This document shows positions 28,002-36,026 of a DNA stretch of 64,000 nt, in pieces. The position numbers and the translations under genes are program-made. The number at the start of each line of letters is the position of its first letter. The first letter of the stretch is position 1. The notes under the pieces were generated by a model. The model was not told where the DNA came from. It did no database searches and was given only the letters and a program-made list of their open reading frames with translations. The DNA comes from Pseudomonadota bacterium (GTDB lineage: Bacteria > Desulfobacterota > Desulfobulbia > Desulfobulbales > SURF-16): NCBI GenBank assembly GCA_018822545.1, contig JAHJKA010000048.1, positions 1 through 64,000 on the forward strand. The letters are read 5' to 3'.

Positions 28002-28825
28002 AGTCTCTTTTACATAAAAAGGCCCACGCTATTTCTGAGAAGGGCTTCACCCTGATTGAGATCATCACGGTCATTGTCCTGCTGGGTATTATCGGGGTGA
28101 TGGGCAGCGAGATAATCACAAACTCTTTCAGAGGATTTGCCCAGACAGACGATGCCATGGAACTCTTTGAAGAGGGCAAACTCGCTCTCATGCGTATGGA
28201 AAGAGAAATCCACCACATGATCCCAAACTCCATTGACAACCCCTCTGACGCCACGGACATCCATTTTGGCCTGATTGATGTGAACACCTTAAATTCAATA
28301 GCACTCCCAATTACAGGGCAATACACTCCGGTTGGCGGCTCAGACAAAATAAGAGACCTGAGCTCTAACATGCTTCCTGTGGGATCAACTCTGCTCTCCA
28401 TCTACAATACAAACTGGACATATTTTCAAGACACCAATGACGCAATCCGTAAAATCTATGGCGTTACCCAAATCAACACCCCACCTGGTTCTATGAAACT
28501 CAGCAAAGGCGTGATCGGTGGGCACTCGGCCACCATGCGTTATTACCCAATAAGTGATGCTGTACGCTATTATCTCGATGGCACTGGCACCATGCTGTTT
28601 CGCTCCGAAACCCCGATCACCCTGGCCCCTGACGATTTTATGACTACCCTGGATGCAGCACCGCACGCTGTCCTGCTCAGCAATATTCAGCTGGGCAGCC
28701 TTCGCTTCAATTATAGCCCGCCAAGTCTGACCAGTAATGCTCTGGTGCGTGTTGACTTCAGCCTTACCAGGAATGGCACTACCCTTAATTTCCATAAAGA
28801 GATCCAGGTGCGTAATGTCCCGTAA
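27989..28825 (+). CDS. Type IV pseudopilin, MshO/PilW-like
   Basis: A 278-residue minor pilin with a long leader of about 19 residues ending SEKG, then FTLIEIITVIVLLGIIGVMG. The EEGKLALMRMEREI segment is typical of MshO/PilW/GspJ proteins, the largest pseudopilins. It overlaps the neighbouring genes by 13 and 11 bases. The length and the position between MshD-like and MshP-like genes match the C-D-O-P order of the Vibrio msh locus. Confidence 0.82.
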   Translation: MQFLKSLLHKKAHAISEKGFTLIEIITVIVLLGIIGVMGSEIITNSFRGFAQTDDAMELFEEGKLALMRMEREIHHMIPNSIDNPSDATDIHFGLIDVNTLNSIALPITGQYTPVGGSDKIRDLSSNMLPVGSTLLSIYNTNWTYFQDTNDAIRKIYGVTQINTPPGSMKLSKGVIGGHSATMRYYPISDAVRYYLDGTGTMLFRSETPITLAPDDFMTTLDAAPHAVLLSNIQLGSLRFNYSPPSLTSNALVRVDFSLTRNGTTLNFHKEIQVRNVP

Positions 28826-29210
28826 TCCTCTGCATAATCAAGACGGTATCGGCCTGATCGCTGCTATCTTTCTGATAGTGGTGGTGGCCATGTTCGGCGT
28901 GCTGATTGCCCGCTACACCATGATTTCTGCCCAGGCCTCAGCCGAAGACTATCTGTGGGCCCAGGCCTTGTACTCAGCAGAATCAGGTGCCAAACTGCGG
29001 ATTCTTGAACATGACAATGGCGGCAACTGGGTTAATTGGACTGATCCCACGATTCAGGGTTTCACCCTCACCCTGCGAAGTCAAGGCGTTCTCCTTGTCG
29101 GCCCGGCCTTCTTGCCTACTGCAATCGCACCCAACATTTTTGATTTAACTGTTCAAGCGCAAAGGGCATCAATCTCCCGTACCATCGAAGTAAGATATTC
29201 AACGCCTTAA
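28815..29210 (+). CDS. MshP-like pilus biogenesis protein (PilX type)
   Basis: A 131-residue protein starting at ATG 28815 with MSRNPLHNQDGIGLIAAIF and one hydrophobic helix. It lacks the Glu5 processing signature of the neighbouring pilins, as MshP/PilX/GspK members often do. The segment YLWAQALYSAESGAKLRIL is characteristic of that group. The frame is open farther upstream inside the MshO-like gene, but the 11-base overlap start fits the spacing used throughout this cassette. It ends the C-D-O-P minor pilin set. Confidence 0.78.
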   Translation: MSRNPLHNQDGIGLIAAIFLIVVVAMFGVLIARYTMISAQASAEDYLWAQALYSAESGAKLRILEHDNGGNWVNWTDPTIQGFTLTLRSQGVLLVGPAFLPTAIAPNIFDLTVQAQRASISRTIEVRYSTP

Positions 29211-29333
29211 ACCCTCCAGACAAATCAAAGACAATATCTTCACTACTTACGCCTTCTAGCTGTTAACATTTTGTGCTTTTGCCCAAAATAGGCATTTTTT
29301 TCGTCGTTTCAGGCCTATAAGCCATAAGAATAC

Positions 29334-29362
29334 TTGGGACTCTTTATCAAACATGGTATAAA
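29334..29362 (+). promoter_or_regulatory. Sigma-70 promoter of the pilin gene
   Basis: TTGGGA (29334-29339), a 17-base spacer, then TATAAA (29357-29362) preceded by TG at -15/-14 (extended -10). Start would be near 29369, giving a leader of about 60 bases before ATG 29428. This separates the pilin and assembly genes from the minor pilin cassette. Confidence 0.5.
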
Positions 29363-29364
29363 AT

Positions 29365-29378
29365 TGTAGAATTCTACA
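29365..29378. promoter_or_regulatory. Operator-like palindrome TGTAGAATTCTACA at the predicted transcript start
   Basis: A perfect 14-base palindrome begins two bases after the -10 element and covers the predicted +1. Its placement is typical of repressor sites. No similar sequence was noticed at the promoter of the opposing MshA-like pilin. Confidence 0.35.
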
Positions 29379-29427
29379 GAGTTAAACGTCTTTACATACA
29401 TTTCCCACCAAGCTGAAAGGGGGCATT

Positions 29428-30027
29428 ATGCAGCTTTTTCGAGATGAACGAGGGTTCACCCTCATTGAGATGATCGTAGTGATCATTCTCCTGGGCCTTC
29501 TATCGTCCATGGCCATCCCATACTATCTCAACATGCAGACAGAGGCTAAAATAGCTGCCACCAAGGGCAAGCTGGCTGCTATCCGCGGCGGCATTGAACT
29601 GGCCCATGCCAAGATTCTGGTTTCCGGTGTCAACACCGGCCCCACCGGCGACAACCCTGACTGGCCCACCCTTGAAGAAGTCAGACGCAACGCCCTGGTC
29701 CTCTCCACCCGCCCCGAGCCCCTTCGCAACCTGCGCCTGGTGAGAACAAATGACTTTTCCACCGAAGCAGACCAAGCTTTACCGGCTGTCAATCTTCCCG
29801 ACATGTCCTCTGGTATGGCCGCCCGCCCGGCCGGTGTCGCTGACCGCTCCCTGCAAGATGCGATCAATAGCCCGCGCATTGCCAGCGAATCGACCGGTTG
29901 GGCTTACTACCCCGGTGATGAGAGGGATGCCAACGGTCAAACCATGGGCGCCATTTTTTATGTCAACGATGACCGGACGTACACCGACAATGTCGATGGC
30001 TCCGGCCGCACGCCGGCAAACTTTTAA
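29428..30027 (+). CDS. Type IV pilin-like protein (MshA/MshB type)
   Basis: A 199-residue prepilin with leader MQLFRDERG and mature start FTLIEMIVVIILLGLLSSMA (Glu5 present). The next segment AKIAATKGKLAAIRGGIELAHAKIL resembles pseudopilins of the MshB/GspG kind. The C-terminal half, rich in Asp, Pro and Arg, is not recognised. An MshB-like or second major pilin role is possible; the shorter pilin at 41096-41479 is the better MshA match. It has its own promoter and precedes the assembly genes. Confidence 0.8.
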   Translation: MQLFRDERGFTLIEMIVVIILLGLLSSMAIPYYLNMQTEAKIAATKGKLAAIRGGIELAHAKILVSGVNTGPTGDNPDWPTLEEVRRNALVLSTRPEPLRNLRLVRTNDFSTEADQALPAVNLPDMSSGMAARPAGVADRSLQDAINSPRIASESTGWAYYPGDERDANGQTMGAIFYVNDDRTYTDNVDGSGRTPANF

Positions 30028-30092
30028 AACGCCCGCGCCAAGCGTTTTCTCAGGAAAAAACCAGAGATATAACTTACGCCAGGTACAACTCC

Positions 30093-30704
30093 TTGAGCAA
30101 ACTCTTCGACACCCTCGAAAAAATACAAGAACAGGAAGCGCCCTCTCCCCAGGTGGAGCATGCGGCCAGACCTCGTTCCGCCAAGAAATCAGGCCGCTAT
30201 TTTCCTTTTCTTGTGGGTGTAACTGTCATTGTTGCCATCGTTGTTGCCGGAAAATATCTTCCTGTCATCAAAAAGAATATTTCCCGGCAGACCGTTCAGG
30301 TTCAGGAGAGTAATCCAGCCTCCACAGCTGTCCCGAGTTCGCAGATTTCTCCTGCTGCCAGTCAGGTTCCCCAGCAAGAAAATCTATCCGGTCTGGATCA
30401 GGTGGTCTATCTTAACAACCAGGCTGTTGCCCTGGTCGAAAAAGGTGATGCCTGGTCCGCCCTTTATTATTTTGACAAGGCCAGCAAACTCGGCCCGCAG
30501 CAACCAGAGCCGCTCATTAATATGGCTGTAATTTTAATGCAGATGGATCTTGGCTTTCCGGCCGGTCGCCTCTTCAAGCAAGCCTACCAGCTTGCCCCTG
30601 ACAACGACCAACTCCTTGAGGCCATAGAACTGGCCATTGCCGACCAGGTGCTGCCCCCTGATTTCTTTGAAACAATCCCCGTTCCGGGAATAGACGGTAA
30701 ATAA
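30093..30704 (+). CDS. Membrane-anchored TPR protein of the pilus locus (MshN-like)
   Basis: A 203-residue protein with a short cytoplasmic segment, one membrane helix (about 38-57), a Ser/Gln/Pro-rich linker and a C-terminal TPR-like unit (AVALVEKGDAWSALYYFDKA, INMAVILMQ, GRLFKQAYQLAPDN). The start is TTG at 30093 with an AGG ribosome site nine bases upstream. Its topology and position match MshN of the Vibrio MSHA system, although sequence identity could not be tested. It lies three bases before the PilM-like gene. Confidence 0.65.
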   Translation: MSKLFDTLEKIQEQEAPSPQVEHAARPRSAKKSGRYFPFLVGVTVIVAIVVAGKYLPVIKKNISRQTVQVQESNPASTAVPSSQISPAASQVPQQENLSGLDQVVYLNNQAVALVEKGDAWSALYYFDKASKLGPQQPEPLINMAVILMQMDLGFPAGRLFKQAYQLAPDNDQLLEAIELAIADQVLPPDFFETIPVPGIDGK

Positions 30705-30707
30705 TCC

Positions 30708-31850
30708 ATGCAATGGTCATTTACAAAAAAAAATAACCGCTATGCTCTGGTGGGAGACCGCAGCAGATCTTTACTGGCGGTCAAAAATCAGAGCCCTACC
30801 GGTGCCACTTCGGCAACGCCCTTAGGCTGGGCAGACTGTTCCCTTTCTGAGACCAAGAGCGTTCATCAGGTCATGACCAATCTTTCTAATCCCAAGGGTG
30901 ACGTTGCCATCTCTTTACCCCTTGACCAATTTGAGGTCTTGACCCTCTCTGTAAACAAGGTGCCAAGGGAGGTTGTTGCCAAGATTCTCCCCTACCATAT
31001 CAGCAAGGTGCTTGACCAACCATTATCCGAATTCATTTACGACTGGCTGATCGTCAAAGAACTTAAAGACTCCTTGCAGATAAATGTCTTTCTGTTCCCG
31101 GCCAAAATGTTCCAAGAGCTGCGCAACACCCTTGGTCACTACAAATTAAACCCATCAACACTGGAACCAGATGTCTTTTCGGTGTGTGCCTATCTTGAGT
31201 CGCGAAGCGATCTCCAGGCTGATGAGGCCACCTTAATTGCCCTGTGCTGGCCACAATCAATTTCCATCGCCATCTATGACAAAGGCAATCTTATTTTAAC
31301 CAGAACTGTGCAGTTACAACGCCCAGAACAGCCCCAGTCTGACCAACAAGATCAAGATGACCAGGAACCAAACCCGGAAATACAACTGCATGCTGACGAC
31401 ATCTTCCCCGAACTAACCGACGAGCCTGATCATCAGGAATCCCTTTTCGAGACTGATCATGATGACCTTCTGGCAAATTTTCTCATCGCCACCAAGAAGG
31501 AGGACGGCCAAGGTCTCGCCCCGGGCTATCAAGCTCCTTCCCAGGTTGACAAAGAAACTGCCAATACACCCTGGGAGGGTCAGCAAACGCAGAAAATTGT
31601 GCAAAACTGGCCTGCTTATATTAATCAAGTCTCCCTAGAGCTCATGCGGACCCGTGACTATTTCAACTCGGTGATCAAGGGCAATCAGGTAAAAACAGTC
31701 TTTGTCGGCGGCGGTGAGGAATCATGGTCGGCCCTGTCTTCGGAATTAGAAAGCAGCCTTGGCATCAAAATCAAGCACCTCATGGACCCGGAGCTCTCCA
31801 CCATTGGCGACCCGCTCTTTGAGGCAGTCAGCATCGGCGTGCTTAGTTAG
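30708..31850 (+). CDS. PilM/MshI-like cytoplasmic pilus assembly protein
   Basis: A 380-residue protein without a membrane helix. The first 200 residues show features of the actin-like PilM/GspL cytoplasmic domain (VAISLPLDQFEVLTLSV, KILPYHISKVL, FVGGGEE near the C-terminus). Residues about 205-285 are an acidic, Gln/Asp/Glu-rich insert that splits the fold and looks disordered. In type IV pilus systems PilM links the cytoplasmic motor to PilN. The genes for PilN-, PilO- and PilP-like proteins follow in order, which supports the call. Confidence 0.7.
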   Translation: MQWSFTKKNNRYALVGDRSRSLLAVKNQSPTGATSATPLGWADCSLSETKSVHQVMTNLSNPKGDVAISLPLDQFEVLTLSVNKVPREVVAKILPYHISKVLDQPLSEFIYDWLIVKELKDSLQINVFLFPAKMFQELRNTLGHYKLNPSTLEPDVFSVCAYLESRSDLQADEATLIALCWPQSISIAIYDKGNLILTRTVQLQRPEQPQSDQQDQDDQEPNPEIQLHADDIFPELTDEPDHQESLFETDHDDLLANFLIATKKEDGQGLAPGYQAPSQVDKETANTPWEGQQTQKIVQNWPAYINQVSLELMRTRDYFNSVIKGNQVKTVFVGGGEESWSALSSELESSLGIKIKHLMDPELSTIGDPLFEAVSIGVLS

Positions 31851-31861
31851 GGGATCAGATC

Positions 31862-32419
31862 ATGCTACAACGTATAAACCTGGTTCCACAAAAACCCTTA
31901 GCTGAAAGGATAAAAACCCTTATCCCTTTTATTTTCAGCGCCATGGCAATGCTGATTTTTGTTATCTTTTTTTCCTGGGTACAGATTTTAAACATCCGCC
32001 TTGTCGAGATGAATAAAACCATAGCCCGCATTGAAGATCAGACTAATCAGGCCACCGCCCTGAGCAGTCAGGTGGAAGCCTGGAAGAAAAGCCTGCAGTC
32101 CAAAAATCTGGCTATTGACCAGAAAACCGTGCAGATTGCCACCCTCTCCAAAATAAGAGGCCAAAAAAAGAAATTCAGTCAGCCCCTCAGCCTTATTGCT
32201 TCCCTGCTGCCTGACACTGTACGCTGCCGGGAAATTTCCTTCACAGGTTCCGACGGCAAGCTGCAAGGCACGGCCCTTGATTATGACGATCTGGTCTGGA
32301 TGGTGAGAAGTATGCAGGCCCTGCAAATTTTCAAATCAGTTTCGCTTTCTGTTACCGATCGCGCAACGAACAAAGACCAGGAACGAATTCAATTTACACT
32401 TATCATGCAGCTTGTTTGA
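31862..32419 (+). CDS. PilN-like inner-membrane pilus assembly protein
   Basis: A 185-residue bitopic protein. The N-terminal MLQRINLVPQKP is the PilN motif (INLLP) that binds PilM. A membrane helix (about 23-45), a coiled coil and a small ferredoxin-like periplasmic domain (VRCREISFTGSDGKLQGTALDYDDL) follow. PilN pairs with PilO to connect the motor with the outer membrane secretin. It lies 11 bases after the PilM-like gene and 21 bases before the PilO-like gene. Confidence 0.78.
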   Translation: MLQRINLVPQKPLAERIKTLIPFIFSAMAMLIFVIFFSWVQILNIRLVEMNKTIARIEDQTNQATALSSQVEAWKKSLQSKNLAIDQKTVQIATLSKIRGQKKKFSQPLSLIASLLPDTVRCREISFTGSDGKLQGTALDYDDLVWMVRSMQALQIFKSVSLSVTDRATNKDQERIQFTLIMQLV

Positions 32420-32440
32420 ACAACATTTAACCCGTAACTC

Positions 32441-33103
32441 ATGAAACAGTTTAACGTACAAGACATACCGGCAGCCCTTAAAAAAGGCTTCTACCTGATG
32501 CGCTCCGATCCGGAGCTCGCTTTACAGATACGCCAGCTGGCCCTTACTATTCTTATCGGTATAGCCCTTGCCTATGGAGCCTATGCCCTCCTTGTCGGCC
32601 CTCGCCAGAAGATAATTGCAAAAAAACAGACCCAGATTATTGAAATTCAGAACAAATCCACGGCCGGACAGACGGATATCCTTGCCAGCCATCTCCAAAA
32701 GCTTGGCCAGGATATTAAGAACAAGGATCATACCCTGGCAGTTCTTACCCTGCAGGAAGAGCTGCTCCGTGAACAATGGCACAAACAGGGTAATGATGAC
32801 CGCTTCCATCAGGTTATTTTCACCTTGGCAACCTCGGCGCCGGTGGATATGCAGCAGGATCTCTTAAAGATGAGCCAGAAGGAGCCCCGTGCCCTTGAAG
32901 GGTTCACCCTTTACCCTGTTCATCTTGAGGGGAAGAGTTATTTTGAGAACATTTTCTACTATCTTTCTTTCCTGGAAACCAGCCCGGAAATAGGCTTTCT
33001 TGACAAGATTGAATTGACGGTACATTCGGACGATCCCACTGAAAAAGCCCAGGTCGATTTCAAAGTTGACCTTGGTCGTCTGGAGGTTACCAATGTCCTT
33101 TAA
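32441..33103 (+). CDS. PilO/MshJ-like inner-membrane pilus assembly protein
   Basis: A 220-residue protein with a short cytoplasmic part, one membrane helix (about 30-50), a coiled coil (QKIIAKKQTQIIEIQNKS) and a mixed periplasmic domain (VHLEGKSYFENIFYYLSFLE). This is the PilO/GspM architecture. The last 11 bases overlap the start of the PilP-like gene. The function as PilN partner is inferred from gene order. Confidence 0.75.
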   Translation: MKQFNVQDIPAALKKGFYLMRSDPELALQIRQLALTILIGIALAYGAYALLVGPRQKIIAKKQTQIIEIQNKSTAGQTDILASHLQKLGQDIKNKDHTLAVLTLQEELLREQWHKQGNDDRFHQVIFTLATSAPVDMQQDLLKMSQKEPRALEGFTLYPVHLEGKSYFENIFYYLSFLETSPEIGFLDKIELTVHSDDPTEKAQVDFKVDLGRLEVTNVL

Positions 33104-33563
33104 GAGCCTTTTGTCGCCCAAAAAATATTTTATTGCCATCATCCTGCTCCCCTGTTTTTTTCCATTGCAGCCGGTTTTCGCCACGGCCCTTGAACAGACG
33201 GAATTACGTTTTAAAATGGTAGAACTGACACCAGGCACCCGGCTGATTACCAACAAGTCACCGGAAAGAGATCCCTTTAACTGGCCCACCACCCAGCGCA
33301 TTCGCCTTCGGCAAATTGCCGAGGCCGAAGAAGATATCTTCGCTGATTTTTCTTTGCAGGGTATAGTCTGGAATCGCTCCACCCCACAGGCCATCATTAA
33401 CCGTCAGCTTGTTACCATCGGTGATATGGTGGATGGAGCCCTGGTAACCAATATTACACAGACCAAAGTTTCTCTGACAAAAAATACCAAGAAACACTCC
33501 ATGCAATTTGACACACTTGATATCGATTTTGGCAACCAGTCCCATGCCAAGGGGAAACGCTAA
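33093..33563 (+). CDS. PilP/MshK-like periplasmic pilus protein
   Basis: A 156-residue exported protein (signal peptide or anchor about 7-27, ending PVFA). The C-terminal half, with ADFSLQGIVWNRSTPQAIINRQLVTIGDMVDG, resembles the PilP/GspC homology-region fold that docks onto the secretin N-domains. ATG 33093 is supported by a TGGAGG ribosome site six bases upstream and by the 11-base overlap with the PilO-like gene. The stop overlaps the secretin ATG by one base (TAATG). Confidence 0.75.
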   Translation: MSFKSLLSPKKYFIAIILLPCFFPLQPVFATALEQTELRFKMVELTPGTRLITNKSPERDPFNWPTTQRIRLRQIAEAEEDIFADFSLQGIVWNRSTPQAIINRQLVTIGDMVDGALVTNITQTKVSLTKNTKKHSMQFDTLDIDFGNQSHAKGKR

Positions 33564-34924
33564 TGATACGAAATAAGCACCCACATCTTCTCGGCACAAG
33601 CCTGCTCCTTCTTCTTCTCTTCGCCCTACCACTGATTGCTGGGGCCACGACAAGTACTGTTTTGGTGGAGAAGCTGCGCGACTTTCCAGCTACCCTCCAG
33701 TGTGAGAACCTTGAAGTCCCTACCCTGTTGCGCGCCATTGGCAGGCAATCCGCTATCAATATCTATGTATCCGACGAGATCAAGGACACGATCTCCTTTG
33801 AGATGAACAATGTCTCCCTCTACGATGTTTTTGAATTGATCATCGAGGCCAAGAATCTTCATTATTCAGAAATCAAGAGTGCTATTTTTGTTGAGACCGA
33901 AGAGTCATACAATAAAGCGCGCAAGGGCATGGTTACAGAACGGATCTGCACAGACTACGGCAACAGCGCCAAGCTCAAAGAGCAACTTGACCATCTGCTC
34001 AGCGACCAGGGCGTCATTACCGCCACCAACAATGACAGTTGCCTGCTTGTCAAGGATCAGCAAAGAAATGTCGCCGATATCAAAGAGATGCTGACCCAGA
34101 TCGACCGCCCCATTCCCCAGATTCATATTGAAGCAAGGGTGGTCGTGGTCAGCAAGGAAGGCCGTGAGCAACTTGGGATAAAATGGGGCTATCAGAACTA
34201 TGGCAACAGCGTCATCATGGCCACCAAGGATAAACCCGTCTCCATTGTTTCCGATCTGGGCATCGCCGCTGCCACCACAGCGATGAATATAGGCTTTATC
34301 TGGGACAACATGAATCTCAATATTGACCTGCAGGCCATGGCAGAGGATAACCTGCTCCATGTTCTCTCCACTCCGTCACTGCTCGTCCTCGACGGCCATG
34401 AGGCAGAGATCAAGCAGGGCAAGGAGGTTCCCTATACATCTCAGTCTGGTGATATAATTAACACCGAATTCAGAGAGGCGAACCTCAGCCTTAAGGTGAC
34501 GCCAAAAATCATCAAGAACTCCTTTGTCAACCTTGATGTCAATGTCACCAACGACAGCATTGATCAGACAAATGCCGTTGGCGGTGAACCCCTGATCAAT
34601 CGCCAGGAAATCACCACCAACCTGTTTCTCGAAGACAAGGTAACCGTGGTCATCGGCGGTATCCATGTCAGTGGCGACGATCTCAACAAGGGACGAGTTC
34701 CCGGTCTTTCTTCCTTACCCATCCTTGGCAACCTTTTTAAAAATAAAGAGCGCCTCCTGGAGAATTATGAACTGATGATTTTCCTTACTCCCACCATCGT
34801 TTCCATGGATGAACTTTCCCTTCGGGCAAAAAAACGCAACGAACTCGTCGAGGAGACCTTGAGCAAGGATGTGCACAAAGAATTTCTTCCTGAGACCTTT
34901 AAAAAACCGGAAGAGAAAGATTAA
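33563..34924 (+). CDS. Secretin of the MSHA-like pilus (MshL/PilQ/GspD family)
   Basis: A 453-residue outer-membrane secretin through which the pilus exits. It has a signal peptide (1-27), an STN-type N-domain (LEVPTLLRAIGRQSAINIYV), a secretin N1-like domain (SAKLKEQLDHLL...LTQIDRPIPQIHIEARVV) and the secretin core with VLSTPSLLVLDGHEAEIKQGKEVPY, LKVTPKI and VPGLSSLPILGNLFKN. It is short, with one N1 domain as in MshL. It is translationally linked to the PilP-like gene. No lipoprotein signal is present. Confidence 0.92.
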   Translation: MIRNKHPHLLGTSLLLLLLFALPLIAGATTSTVLVEKLRDFPATLQCENLEVPTLLRAIGRQSAINIYVSDEIKDTISFEMNNVSLYDVFELIIEAKNLHYSEIKSAIFVETEESYNKARKGMVTERICTDYGNSAKLKEQLDHLLSDQGVITATNNDSCLLVKDQQRNVADIKEMLTQIDRPIPQIHIEARVVVVSKEGREQLGIKWGYQNYGNSVIMATKDKPVSIVSDLGIAAATTAMNIGFIWDNMNLNIDLQAMAEDNLLHVLSTPSLLVLDGHEAEIKQGKEVPYTSQSGDIINTEFREANLSLKVTPKIIKNSFVNLDVNVTNDSIDQTNAVGGEPLINRQEITTNLFLEDKVTVVIGGIHVSGDDLNKGRVPGLSSLPILGNLFKNKERLLENYELMIFLTPTIVSMDELSLRAKKRNELVEETLSKDVHKEFLPETFKKPEEKD

Positions 34925-34933
34925 TTTGGGCCC

Positions 34934-35785
34934 ATGAATCACCTGAAATTTTTTGGCATAAAGGAAGAGCCGTTTCGCCTGACACCGGACCGAGACTTTT
35001 ATTTCCCTTCCCGCTCCCACTCCACCGTGGCCGATGTTATCCGCTACGGTCTCGATACTGGCGAGGGCTTTCTCATTATCTACGGCGAAGTGGGTACGGG
35101 GAAGACCATGCTGCTGCGCAAACTGAGCACATATCTGCACAGCCATTACGATACCGCCTATATCATCTCTCCCCAGCTCTCGCCCCGCGATCTGCTGTTT
35201 GCCATTTTACAAGACCTTGACGCCGTTGACGAACAAACCAGCAGTCAGAACGCCCCAGCCCTCTTCCAAAATATTTATGATTACCTGTTGAGCCGTAATC
35301 CACTGGGTAAACGCTTACTCGTCATCATTGACGAGGCCCAGAATCTGCCAGAGGACTCCATCGAGCAGTTACGCCTTTTATCCAATTTTGAGACGGACAA
35401 GCAAAAACTGATGCAAATCTTGCTTGTCGGCCAGCCTGAATTGAAAACGAAGATATATAAATCATCCCTTCGTCAGCTCCGACAACGGATCACCATTTCA
35501 GAGACACTCAATCCCCTTTCTCGCCCTGAAATGGCCTCCTATATAAATTTCCGGCTCAACCGGGTTGGGCGGGCCGATATGACCCCTTCACCCAGTGTCA
35601 ACAAGATCATTTATCGTTACACAAATGGCACTCCGCGTCTTGTCAACAAGCTGATGTCCAGGGCCCTGCTCATGACCTATGCCGCCCAAAAGCAGGATAT
35701 TGATAAGAAAAGCATAAAAGATGCTGCCCAATCCTTGGATATGACTCCCCTCTTCAATTTTTGGGGAAGGTTACAAAAAATTTAG
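34934..35785 (+). CDS. ExeA/MshM-type AAA ATPase
   Basis: A 283-residue AAA+ protein of the ExeA/GspA/MshM family, which helps secretin assembly or pilus export. It begins HLKFFGIKEEPFRLTPDRDFYF, a family signature, then shows Walker A GEVGTGKT, Walker B LLVIIDEAQNLP, the sensor segment LVGQPEL and the arginine region LRQRITISETLNPL. No peptidoglycan-binding or membrane segment is present, as in MshM. It ends the PilM-secretin run; a repeat-bearing 241-base gap separates it from the motor genes. Confidence 0.9.
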   Translation: MNHLKFFGIKEEPFRLTPDRDFYFPSRSHSTVADVIRYGLDTGEGFLIIYGEVGTGKTMLLRKLSTYLHSHYDTAYIISPQLSPRDLLFAILQDLDAVDEQTSSQNAPALFQNIYDYLLSRNPLGKRLLVIIDEAQNLPEDSIEQLRLLSNFETDKQKLMQILLVGQPELKTKIYKSSLRQLRQRITISETLNPLSRPEMASYINFRLNRVGRADMTPSPSVNKIIYRYTNGTPRLVNKLMSRALLMTYAAQKQDIDKKSIKDAAQSLDMTPLFNFWGRLQKI

Positions 35786-35802
35786 GCATGAATATCTGGA
35801 AA

Positions 35803-35984
35803 ACAGAAGTAATGAATTAAAGAAATAAAGAAGGTAGAGGAATAAAGAATATAGAGAAATAGAGAAATAGAGAAATAGAGATGTTAAAGAAATAAAGAAT
35901 TAGTCGCATTGAGCCTCATACGTATCAAATTAAGATCATTCCATCCCTCCTTTATTTCTCTACATTCTCTAACTTCTTTAACTC
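35803..35984. repeat. Purine-arm/pyrimidine-arm imperfect hairpin element with AGAGAAAT tandem repeats
   Basis: The plus strand has a purine-rich arm of A, G and few T (35803-35901), then about 40 mixed bases, then a pyrimidine-rich arm (35941-35984) whose reverse complement resembles the first arm. Within the purine arm AGAGAAAT repeats three times at 35853-35876, followed by a partial copy. The reverse complement of the second arm contains AGAAGTTAGAGAATG, also found in the element at 51809-51906. It is a dispersed intergenic repeat, probably able to fold as a long hairpin; no gene is present. Confidence 0.65.
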
Positions 35985-36026
35985 CACAATTTTTCACCAA
36001 CCCCCTTCCCAGGCACCCTGTAAGCA

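Noticed and set aside
35853..35881. CRISPR-like array from the AGAGAAAT repeats
   Set aside because: The units are 8 bases and directly adjacent with no spacers; simple tandem repeats.
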